NCBI RefSeq assembly: GCF_005222805.1
Contig: NZ_STGC01000002.1
Span: 943,836 to 1,007,835, forward strand
Direction: 5' to 3'
DNA from: Devosia sp. FKR38
Lineage (GTDB): Bacteria; Pseudomonadota; Alphaproteobacteria; Rhizobiales; Devosiaceae
Length of the DNA stretch: 64,000 bases
A model generated the notes under the pieces. That model saw only the letters and a program-made list of their open reading frames with translations, did no database searches and was not told where the DNA came from. Position numbers and translations under genes: made by a program. Below are positions 26,918 to 33,814 of the stretch, in pieces (position 1 is the stretch's first letter; each line of letters begins with the position of its first letter).

Positions 26918-27450
26918 CCCCGCCGATTGCCGCGCATCTGGGCCCAGATCGAAATGCCCAGCAGGGTGACGATGGCCAGCGAGATCAGCGCATTGTAGCC
27001 GGCCAGCGACAGGCCAAAGAGACGGAACTGCACGACATCACAGCCGATCACCGGTGTCATATTGCTCAGCGCGTTGAAGTCCATGGCGTCGCCCACCCCG
27101 GTGCAGGCGGTGGGGCCGGGCCAAAAGCCCCATTCGACGCCGGCGTGATAGGCGCCCATATAGGTGCCCCAGACAAAGATCGCCGTGACGATCGCCATGA
27201 CCAGATACCACACCGCCAGCGGCAGGCGGTTCCAGGTGACCAGCACGATGAGCAGCAGCGGCAGGCCGTAGTAATAGGCCATGCGCTGTTCGAGGCACAA
27301 TTCGCACGGGTAGAGCCCGCCGATGATCTGGCTGCCCCAGGCCCCCAGAATGGTCGCCAGGCCCAGCACAAAGGCCAGTCCGGCCGATTTCTTGTCGAGT
27401 GGATGCGGCAGCGCGGCCATGGCAGGTTCCATCATGGTGGGATCAGGCAT
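26914..27450 (-). CDS. dsbB: Disulfide bond formation protein B
   Basis: A 178-residue inner-membrane protein with four transmembrane helices. The first periplasmic cysteine pair is in LYPCELCLEQR, the second pair in PTACTGVG and VIGCDVVQ. DsbB reoxidises DsbA and passes electrons to quinone. Several methionines near the start make the exact N-terminus uncertain; 27450 was chosen, and a longer frame to 27534 is less likely. Confidence 0.88.
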   Translation of the reverse strand: MPDPTMMEPAMAALPHPLDKKSAGLAFVLGLATILGAWGSQIIGGLYPCELCLEQRMAYYYGLPLLLIVLVTWNRLPLAVWYLVMAIVTAIFVWGTYMGAYHAGVEWGFWPGPTACTGVGDAMDFNALSNMTPVIGCDVVQFRLFGLSLAGYNALISLAIVTLLGISIWAQMRGNRRG

Positions 27451-27519
27451 GGGCTGGATAGACCTTGGCTTGTGCGATTTCCAGCAAATAACGGGCAAAT
27501 GATCGCTTGCCCGAAACGG

Positions 27520-27559
27520 CGACAGGCCCGGCAAGGCTTGCGCCTGACCGGGCCTGTCG
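27520..27559 (-). terminator. Hairpin terminator after the outer-membrane gene
   Basis: Twelve-base perfect stem CGACAGGCCCGG/CCGGGCCTGTCG, 35 bases after the stop of the barrel gene; only a short T stretch follows. Confidence 0.65.
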
Positions 27560-27593
27560 TTGCATGGGATCGGCGGCCGAGGCCGCCGGGCCG

Positions 27594-28274
27594 TTAGAAC
27601 TTGTAGTTGACGCCGCCGCGGATGACGCTGAAGCGCTGGGTGACGTCCGAATTGCCTACCGGAAGGCCGGCGTAGCCCTGTGTGCCCAGGTCGACATAGA
27701 GGTATTCGGCCTTGAAGGTGATGTTCTGGGTGGCCATGGCTTCCATGCCCAGGCCCACTGTCCAGCCCAGATGATTGGCGGACTGCGAGGTCACCACATT
27801 GGCCGGGCTGGTGACGCTGGCGGTGCCGCGACCAGCGGCAAAGCCGGCGGTCAGATAGGGCATGACCTGGCCAAAGCTCATGCCGGCGCGGCCGCGCAAC
27901 GTACCGAAGAAATCCACACCGGTCTTGAAGGTACCGATGCCGGGAATGGCCTGCTCATAGCCCAGGTTGGTGCCCTGCAGGTCCGCTTCGGTGCTGATCA
28001 CCATGCCGCCAAGATCCAGGTTGTAGCCGATCTGGCCGCCCAGCACGAAGCCGGTCGTGCCGTTGGAGGTCTCGGCGCCGCCGGCGGTGGGCTTGCGCAG
28101 CGCAGTGCCCCAGCCATAGCCGCCGCTGATGCCGGCATAAAAGCCTGACCAGCCCGAGGCCGGCACGGGGGAATAGATCGAGCCCGAGTCCCCACCGTTC
28201 CAGCCCAGGTCGGCTGCCATGGCGGCAGGCGAGAGCAACAGGAGTGCGGACAGCAAGAGGGACTTGCGTTTCAT
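27594..28274 (-). CDS. Outer-membrane beta-barrel protein (Omp25/Omp31-like)
   Basis: The first 20 residues are a signal peptide ending AMAADLG. The rest is made of alternating beta strands with GFYAGISGGYGWG, GGQIGYNL and AEYLYVDLG, ending NYKF with a C-terminal phenylalanine, the barrel-assembly signal. This matches the Omp25/Omp31 family of brucellae and relatives, which links outer membrane and peptidoglycan. GACGAGG precedes the ATG. Confidence 0.9.
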   Translation of the reverse strand: MKRKSLLLSALLLLSPAAMAADLGWNGGDSGSIYSPVPASGWSGFYAGISGGYGWGTALRKPTAGGAETSNGTTGFVLGGQIGYNLDLGGMVISTEADLQGTNLGYEQAIPGIGTFKTGVDFFGTLRGRAGMSFGQVMPYLTAGFAAGRGTASVTSPANVVTSQSANHLGWTVGLGMEAMATQNITFKAEYLYVDLGTQGYAGLPVGNSDVTQRFSVIRGGVNYKF

Positions 28275-28445
28275 GGTTTAGCCTCGTCACGGGTATGCGG
28301 TGAACTTTGTGCTAAAATGCGACGCAAACGATTAATGCCTCGGTAAGGAATAGGGTTAACGCGCTGGCCAAGCCGCGATTTCCCCACGGCAAAGTCCCGC
28401 AGGCGGGTCACGCCTGTGTGCGTTGGGTCCAGCAATGTCATGATT

Positions 28446-28468
28446 TGGTGCCCCCCGCCGGACTCGAA
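28446..28468 (-). repeat. Left attachment repeat: copy of the tRNA-Leu 3' end
   Basis: These 23 bases are identical to 30910-30932, the last 23 bases (T-loop part, acceptor and CCA) of tRNA-Leu. The matching copies in the same orientation mark the two ends of an inserted element. Confidence 0.9.
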
Positions 28469-28518
28469 GGGGGCCAGATCTAGGTAATCGTTTGCCTGGA
28501 GGGCCTACCACCTAAGGC

Positions 28519-29046
28519 CTAAAATCCCTTGTCCTCAAACAGGAACGCCATAGGTGACTTCGGGTCACCACCCTGTATCCGCAGGTTCAGCCCCTGAGGA
28601 GTTTGGTCCAGGACCTCGTAAGCCTGAGCAGCACCGCCTATTGGCGTTACGGCGTAGTCGGTCGTCCTAAACGCCCGAGTAAAGGTAACACCGAAATGGC
28701 CGACGCCATGGTCAGTGACGCTGGAGACGTTTTTCGATTTCAGTATCTCGCCAGCCGTGCCCAGCCGAACAAAGGCGGAAAGCCGCTCACTACCCGCAAG
28801 ATGTACTGTGAGCTTCTCAAGTTCAGCAATCCGCCCGTCGTGCAACGCCTTCTCCGCTTCCTCAAAGACCGCAAGGCGGCGCGAAATGAAGAGGCGGAAT
28901 AGTGCCGCTAGCAAGGCGACCGCCGCACTGGCGATCGTCAACCCGGTGGCATTGGGGAAGAAGGCACTTAGCAGCGCCAGCGTCGAGGCCGCAATTCCTA
29001 TGCCGGTGACGATCGCATCGAGGCGTTCGGCCGTCTGTTCAGTCAT
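28519..29046 (-). CDS. Island membrane protein with two helices and a beta-rich C-terminus
   Basis: About 175 residues from the ATG at 29046 (MTEQTAERLDAIV); earlier ATG codons at 29079 and 29169 lack good ribosome sites. Residues about 10-52 form two hydrophobic helices with a short loop, followed by a charged coiled-coil-like segment (FEEAEKALHDGRIAELEKL). The last 80 residues hold GHFGVTFTRAFRTTDYAV, a pattern seen in small beta-sandwich domains of phage tail and receptor proteins. The function is unknown; a pore-forming effector partner of the ATPase is one idea. Confidence 0.7.
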   Translation of the reverse strand: MTEQTAERLDAIVTGIGIAASTLALLSAFFPNATGLTIASAAVALLAALFRLFISRRLAVFEEAEKALHDGRIAELEKLTVHLAGSERLSAFVRLGTAGEILKSKNVSSVTDHGVGHFGVTFTRAFRTTDYAVTPIGGAAQAYEVLDQTPQGLNLRIQGGDPKSPMAFLFEDKGF

Positions 29047-29238
29047 TCTCGCCCCACTATTCTCGGCGACAGAGAACATTTCATCGTTCGCCAAGGTCAC
29101 TCCGCCAAAGAGGCGTCGGCTCGGTTGGCTAAACACAGCAAAAAGCTCTTTGAAGTCAACCGGGAACATAGAGGGCGCTTATCCGCGCCAACTGTGTCGG
29201 GACGAAAAAGCTCGGCCTGGTGAGAGGCCGGGCTTGAT

Positions 29239-29288
29239 TGGTCGGAGTAGAGTGATTCGAACAATTGTCCCCCTGCTCCCGAAGCAGG
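29239..29288 (-). other. Degenerate tRNA-Pro(CGG) 3' half
   Basis: On the minus strand, these 50 bases match tRNA positions 27-76 exactly in length: anticodon stem CCTGC/GCAGG with loop TTCGGGA (anticodon CGG), a five-base variable loop, T arm with TTCGAAT, acceptor strand TACTCCG, A73 and CCA. The 5' half is missing and the T stem has two mismatches, so it is not a functional tRNA. It starts 12 bases after the ATPase stop and resembles an old attachment site. Confidence 0.75.
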
Positions 29289-29299
29289 GGGCCCAGTGA

Positions 29300-30592
29300 C
29301 TAGTCGTCTTCCCCGATGAGACCCTCATCTCGCTCTTTAGCCTCTTCCGCAATCCTCTCCCACGGCCAAGGCTCTGTGCGATACTTTCGATAGAAAAGGA
29401 GGCCCTTGTCGATAATAATGACAACGTCACTGCCCTCATCAAAAGCAATCACCAAGCCTTTTCCTTTATCGTCCACTTGGAGGCTATAGAACTTACGCAG
29501 AACTTTCCGCAAATTCGGCTTTTGTATACGAGGTTGGCGCGCGTGTGATTTTTGAAAGATCCAATCGACGGATAGCCCCTGCATAGCTTCGTTGTCAGGT
29601 GACTCCATTATTGACCACAAAGCGAAAGCATAGATTTGCGTCGCGTCTTTGCGTTTACGAATGCCCTCCGAAACGCGCTCGGCAAAATTCGCGTAGACAG
29701 CTGCTAGCTGGTCCGCATATTGCATTCCAGCATCATCAAGTTTTACAGAGTCAGCCAAGGTTGGAGCTACCTCTTGCTCCTCTTGAATCCCACTTGCAGT
29801 CAAGAAGCCGAGCGCGATTGACTGCAGAATTCCAATGTTACTGTAGCTGTCCTTGGCCGCTCGCTCGATAATAGCGCGCGGAACGTCAACGTTGAGAGCA
29901 GCGCAGCCCTTTTGAAAAGACTTGGCCAGTTCCTCGACGGTCCATCCAACGTTTACCTCCGTGAGACGAAGAGCGAGATCACCGTTTAGGAACGTTAAGT
30001 AGTTCTTCCGGTGCCAGATACCGACAATTATCACGTAAACGCCGTAATCCCAGAGCGTCTTGAGCTCGTGGGCAAATACCTCCCGTACCGGATGGGATAG
30101 GTAGTGGAAGTCCTCGATTACGATCCTCTTCCCTGAGGCCTTGATCACATCCGCAATAAACTCAATGTCAAGTTCGTTGCGGCCTACGGATCGAGTCACT
30201 TTCTCCGTGGAGATGTCGGCCGAGGCAGCACCCCCTGCCGTCACGGTCGCCTTTGCTAGCCATTTCCAGCCCGCCTCTGCTGTGCCCTCCAATGTCATTG
30301 AACCACCGAAGCCCGACGACTGTTGGACTGCGATCTTAATGTCCAGCTTCGCCAGGATCTGTGTGTAAATATCTGGCATCAGGTGATGGACCCGACATTG
30401 AACCACCACAGCGTCTTGGAAAATTCTCTGTCTTAACCAGGACTTGCCAGATTTAGACTCGCCTTTGAGCGCAATGTGCTGATTTTGTTGCGACAAATCG
30501 AGAAGTGCTTTGTCGAGTTTTCCTCGGTCTACGTACGAGTGCTCGCTTACCGTGGTTCGAAGGCCAAACACGTCAGTAGTCTTGATCGGCAT
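29300..30592 (-). CDS. Island AAA/STAND-type ATPase
   Basis: A P-loop NTPase of about 430 residues. Walker A is KGESKSGKSW (near residue 44), Walker B is RIVIEDFHYL (near residue 158), and a downstream IIVGIWHRKNYL segment fits sensor 1. The C-terminal half is helical without a recognised domain. No helicase, nuclease or transposase motif was seen. The start at 30592 (MPIKTTDVFGLRTTV) has AGGGG seven bases away; an ATG at 30625 would add 11 residues. Base use is less GC-rich than that of the flanking genes. Its partner is probably the membrane protein downstream. Confidence 0.8.
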   Translation of the reverse strand: MPIKTTDVFGLRTTVSEHSYVDRGKLDKALLDLSQQNQHIALKGESKSGKSWLRQRIFQDAVVVQCRVHHLMPDIYTQILAKLDIKIAVQQSSGFGGSMTLEGTAEAGWKWLAKATVTAGGAASADISTEKVTRSVGRNELDIEFIADVIKASGKRIVIEDFHYLSHPVREVFAHELKTLWDYGVYVIIVGIWHRKNYLTFLNGDLALRLTEVNVGWTVEELAKSFQKGCAALNVDVPRAIIERAAKDSYSNIGILQSIALGFLTASGIQEEQEVAPTLADSVKLDDAGMQYADQLAAVYANFAERVSEGIRKRKDATQIYAFALWSIMESPDNEAMQGLSVDWIFQKSHARQPRIQKPNLRKVLRKFYSLQVDDKGKGLVIAFDEGSDVVIIIDKGLLFYRKYRTEPWPWERIAEEAKERDEGLIGEDD

Positions 30593-30745
30593 TTGCAATC
30601 CCCTGAGAGCTCCCAATATATTCATGGCCGCTCCAATCCCACAGCGATTTCAAATCACGGATGTTAGGAAGCTAACAATTGTGGAATGCAAACCGGCCTC
30701 AGCCTTGGGAATGAAATGAGACTAGGCAGGTAGAGCGAATATAGG

Positions 30746-30777
30746 GGGAGCGTTTGTTGCGCGCTCCCGATTTTTTT
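30746..30777 (+). terminator. Orphan Rho-independent terminator inside the island
   Basis: Stem GGGAGCG/CGCTCCC, nine-base loop, then GATTTTTTT. It points to the right, but no plus-strand gene precedes it, so it may be the remains of a deleted gene, for example an integrase. Confidence 0.7.
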
Positions 30778-30824
30778 GCGTGGATGGGTGGCTACCAGAG
30801 CGACCGCTTGTTGCCCGTCAAGAG

Positions 30825-30846
30825 AACGCGCCCCAAACGTGCCCCA
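30825..30846. repeat. Tandem 11-bp repeat near the island's right end
   Basis: AACGCGCCCCA followed directly by AACGTGCCCCA, one difference, 64 bases from the tRNA end. Such short repeats near an attachment site can be integrase arm sites. Confidence 0.4.
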
Positions 30847-30909
30847 GGTTGTACGACTCAAATAGAAACGCATTTACGTCAGGTAGTTGGAGGACACTCT
30901 CATGGTCTC

Positions 30910-30993
30910 TGGTGCCCCCCGCCGGACTCGAACCGGCACGCCTCGCGGCGGAGGATTTTGAGTCCTCTGCGTCTACCATTCCGCCAGAGGGGC
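30910..30993 (-). tRNA. tRNA-Leu, anticodon CAA
   Basis: Full cloverleaf on the minus strand: acceptor GCCCCTC/GGGGGGC, D arm with GCGGAATGG, anticodon stem GAGGA/TCCTC with loop CTCAAAA giving CAA, a long class II variable arm, T arm GCCGG-TTCGAGT-CCGGC, A73 and encoded CCA. Its 3' end is the attachment site of the island on its left. Confidence 0.95.
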
Positions 30994-31045
30994 ACGGTCA
31001 AAGTCTCTAGCCCAGGTCGGGCCGGTCTGCAACGGGGTCGGCGGT

Positions 31046-31354
31046 TTATCCCGCCAGAGCCAGGCGGGCGAGATAAACGGTGAGCACCCCCAGGGCCATG
31101 GCCAGCAGCAGGCTGCGGCTGCGCCAATAGACCAGGCCCGTGGCCAGCGCCGCGATCAGCTCGGCCGGATTGCCCGTGGCCAGCGCCGGCGCCACCAGCG
31201 AGGCCAGCACGGCGCCCGGCACGTGGCGCAACCAGGCGGCGGCAAAGCCGTGGCGCGGCAGGCGGTTGGCCAGCAGCAGGCCCAGCGCCTTGACCGCAAA
31301 GCTTACCAGCGCCATGCCCAAGATGGCGGCGAGGGCCTGGGGGCTAGTCCACAT
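31046..31354 (-). CDS. azlD: AzlD-family branched-chain amino acid exporter subunit
   Basis: A 102-residue protein with three to four transmembrane segments (LAAILGMALVSFAVKALGLL at the start, LLLAMALGVLTVYLARLAL at the end). It is the small subunit of AzlCD, which exports branched-chain amino acids and toxic analogues. Its start overlaps the azlC end by 11 bases. Confidence 0.88.
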   Translation of the reverse strand: MWTSPQALAAILGMALVSFAVKALGLLLANRLPRHGFAAAWLRHVPGAVLASLVAPALATGNPAELIAALATGLVYWRSRSLLLAMALGVLTVYLARLALAG

Positions 31355-32078
31355 GGCGCACGCTATCGGCTATGGCGCCGGCCAGACTCCCCGCCAGGCC
31401 GCCGATCAGCACATACCAATTGCCGGGCACCAGATGGGACGCGATGGTGGCGCTGAGCGCGGCGACCGCCCAGGGCAAGAGGTCGGCCTTGCCCTTCCAC
31501 ATGCCCAGCAGCAGCACGAGGAACGTGGCGGTAAAGGCGAAGTCGAGGCCATAGGTGGCCGGATCGGCAATGGCCGAGCCCAGCATGAAGCCCAGCAGCG
31601 TGGTCAGCAGCCAGCAGACATAGGCCAGCACGCCGCCACCGAGCAGGAAGGCGATGGTGCCGCGCCCCTGCTGCATTTCCAGCATGGTCATGGCCCAGGT
31701 CTCGTCCGAAACGATGCCCATCATCAGCGCGCCGCGTCCCGTCTGGTCGGGGCGGAACAGCGGGCGCAGCGTGGCGGTCAGCAGCAGATAGCGCAGGTTG
31801 ATCACCAGCGCCGCCAGGATCAGCGGACCAATCGGCAGGGTGGCGGGCGTTGCCGTCCAGAGGTCGAGTGCGACGAACTGGGCGGAGCCGGCAAAGACCA
31901 GTCCGCTCATCAGCAGCACTTCGAGCTGGCTGAGGCCGGCGCCGCGCGCCAGCACGCCCCAGACCATGCCATAGGCGGCCACGGACAGCACAACGGGGAT
32001 GCAGGCCCGGGCGCCGGCGAAGAACTGGTCGGCAAATCGTGTGCCATTGGACAGGGTGGTCTGCATGGCCCAAGCCAT
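31344..32078 (-). CDS. azlC: AzlC-family branched-chain amino acid exporter subunit
   Basis: A membrane protein of about 244 residues, with the family segments GVLARGAGLSQLEVLLMSGL, FAGSAQFVAL and LRYLLLTATL. The ATG at 32078 has AAGG at eight bases; ATG codons at 32093 and 32066 are alternatives, and the longer frame to 32222 has no family likeness. It forms an exporter with AzlD. Confidence 0.88.
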   Translation of the reverse strand: MAWAMQTTLSNGTRFADQFFAGARACIPVVLSVAAYGMVWGVLARGAGLSQLEVLLMSGLVFAGSAQFVALDLWTATPATLPIGPLILAALVINLRYLLLTATLRPLFRPDQTGRGALMMGIVSDETWAMTMLEMQQGRGTIAFLLGGGVLAYVCWLLTTLLGFMLGSAIADPATYGLDFAFTATFLVLLLGMWKGKADLLPWAVAALSATIASHLVPGNWYVLIGGLAGSLAGAIADSVRHVD

Positions 32079-32372
32079 AGCGGGGCCTTGCATTTGATGC
32101 ACTGGCAAAGCGCAGGATTGGCCATGACAAGTGGTGATGACGGGCATCAAACCCGGTGATTGCTGCCGCGGTGGAGGCGTTGACGCCTTTGGGCGGCGGG
32201 CGTAGAGACAGCGCCGTGTCATTGCTACGCCACCAGCGCCCGTCCAGCCGGCATCCTACTCTTTAGGGATGTGAACAGGTCCCCGCAAAGGTCCAACCCA
32301 TTGTGTGACCCCTTTGCCCTATCGTGGGGGCCGTGATGTGACGCGTCTGTGTTCAGGTCTTGGGAGTTCAAG
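32079..32372. other. Intergenic region between azlC and the MATE gene
   Basis: About 294 bases between divergent genes. A weak TTGACG-17-TAGAGA promoter-like pair lies near 32175-32203 towards the MATE gene. I see no gene or RNA in it. Confidence 0.35.
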
Positions 32373-33731
32373 GTGAGTTTTCAATCCAGGCCGCTCTGGC
32401 AGCGGTTCGTCATTTTCCTTCTGCCCTTGATGGCCAGCAATATTCTGCAGTCGCTGTCCGGCACCCTCAATTCGATCTATGTGGGGCAACTGGTGGGTGT
32501 GGACGCTCTGGCGGCCACGGCGACCTTTTTCCCCATCATGTTCTTCCTGCTCAGCTTTTTGATCGGGCTGTCATCGGGCTCGACGGTGCTGATCGGGCAG
32601 GCCTGGGGCGCCCGCAATATCGACAAGGTCAAGCAGATCGCTGGCACGACGCTGGCCACCGCGTTCCTGATGGGCGTGGTGGTGGCCGTGGTGGGTGTCA
32701 TCTGGACCGACCAGATCCTCACCGTTCTGGCCGTGCCGGCCGATATCGCCCCGATCACGGCCAGCTATGCCAAGGTGATGCTGGGCTGCATGCCGGGCTT
32801 TTTCCTGTTCATCGTGGCCACCTCGGTGCTGCGCGGGGTGGGTGACACCATGACGCCGCTGTTCTCGCTGGTGCTGTCGCTGGCGGTGGGCCTGGTGGTG
32901 ACGCCGGCGCTGATCCAGGGCTGGTTCGGCCTGCCGCAGCTGGGCGCCAATGCGGCTGCTTTCGGCTCGGTGGCTGGCTTTGTCAGTGTTCTACTGTTCC
33001 TGTTCGTCTATCTGCGCCTGCGCGACATGCCGCTGGCGCCCGATGGCAAGCTGCTGGCGGCCATGCTGCGTCCCGATTTCGCGCTGCTCGGACTCATCCT
33101 GCGGCTTGGCCTGCCGGCGGGGCTGCAGATGGTGGTGTCCTCGATTTCGGGCATTGTGGTGGTGGGCCTGGTCAATCGCTTCGGCTCCAGCGCCACGGCC
33201 GCCTATGGCGCTTTGGGCCAGGTGATGAGCTATGTGCAGTTCCCGGCCATGTCGATCGGCATTGCCGCCTCGATCTTTGGCGCGCAGGCCATCGGCGCCG
33301 GCAAGGTGGATCAGCTGGGCGCCATCACCCGCACCGGCTTGATGCTCAATGTGATCATCACCGGCACGCTGATTGTGCTGGCCTATCTGTTCAGCGCGCA
33401 TCTGGTGGCGCTGTTCATCACCGATCCGGCGGTGATCGACGTCGCCGAGACGCTGCTGCATGTGGTGCTGTGGAGCATTCTGGCCTTTGGCGGCAGCGTG
33501 GTGTTCTCGGGCATCATGCGCTCGAGCGGCACGGTGATCGCGCCCATGGTGCTGTCGCTGATCTGCATCCTGGGCATCGAACTGCCGGGCGCCATCGTGC
33601 TGAGCCAGACGAGCCTGGGCCTCACCGGCATCTGGGTGGCCTATGCGGCCAGCTTTGTGATGATGCTGGTGCTGCAGGGCTGCTGGTACCAGTTCGTGTG
33701 GCGCAAGAAGACCATCAAGGCGCTGGTGTAA
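32373..33731 (+). CDS. MATE-family multidrug/sodium efflux protein
   Basis: A 452-residue membrane protein of twelve helices in two repeated halves. NILQSLSGTLNSIYVGQLVG and GSTVLIGQAWGARN in the first half, and VVVGLVNRFGSSATAAYGAL and FGAQAIGAGK in the second, are typical of MATE transporters, which exchange Na+ or H+ for drugs. GTG at 32373 follows GGGAG by seven bases; a GTG at 32349 is possible. The gene ends at a strong hairpin shared with secA. Confidence 0.9.
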   Translation: MSFQSRPLWQRFVIFLLPLMASNILQSLSGTLNSIYVGQLVGVDALAATATFFPIMFFLLSFLIGLSSGSTVLIGQAWGARNIDKVKQIAGTTLATAFLMGVVVAVVGVIWTDQILTVLAVPADIAPITASYAKVMLGCMPGFFLFIVATSVLRGVGDTMTPLFSLVLSLAVGLVVTPALIQGWFGLPQLGANAAAFGSVAGFVSVLLFLFVYLRLRDMPLAPDGKLLAAMLRPDFALLGLILRLGLPAGLQMVVSSISGIVVVGLVNRFGSSATAAYGALGQVMSYVQFPAMSIGIAASIFGAQAIGAGKVDQLGAITRTGLMLNVIITGTLIVLAYLFSAHLVALFITDPAVIDVAETLLHVVLWSILAFGGSVVFSGIMRSSGTVIAPMVLSLICILGIELPGAIVLSQTSLGLTGIWVAYAASFVMMLVLQGCWYQFVWRKKTIKALV

Positions 33732-33761
33732 GCGCCACCGCCCACCAAGACCCAGCCAAAG

Positions 33762-33793
33762 CAAAGGGCCCGGACAGATGTCCGGGCCCTTTG
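33762..33793. terminator. Bidirectional terminator between MATE gene and secA
   Basis: A 14-base perfect stem CAAAGGGCCCGGAC/GTCCGGGCCCTTTG with a four-base loop lies between the two convergent genes. Confidence 0.88.
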
Positions 33794-33814
33794 TTATTTC
33801 TGCTGTGCCGCGTC

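Larger units (their letters stand above)
28446..30932. mobile_element. 2.5-kb genomic island at the 3' end of tRNA-Leu(CAA)
   Basis: Bounded by 23-bp perfect direct repeats of the tRNA 3' end, the classical mark of site-specific integration. The DNA inside is visibly richer in A+T than its flanks. It carries two genes on the minus strand (ATPase, membrane protein), a tRNA-Pro-like fragment between them, and a T-tailed terminator at its right end with no gene to serve. No integrase, excisionase or phage gene is visible, so the element is degenerate, or was moved by a helper. Confidence 0.85.

Noticed and set aside
28603..28902. Plus-strand open frame of 99 codons inside the island
   Set aside because: It is antisense to the better-supported membrane protein, whose hydrophobic pattern and beta-rich end look like real protein.
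30664..30873. Minus-strand 69-codon frame next to tRNA-Leu as an integrase remnant
   Set aside because: No catalytic or core-binding residues of tyrosine recombinases are visible; the frame crosses the terminator and repeats.
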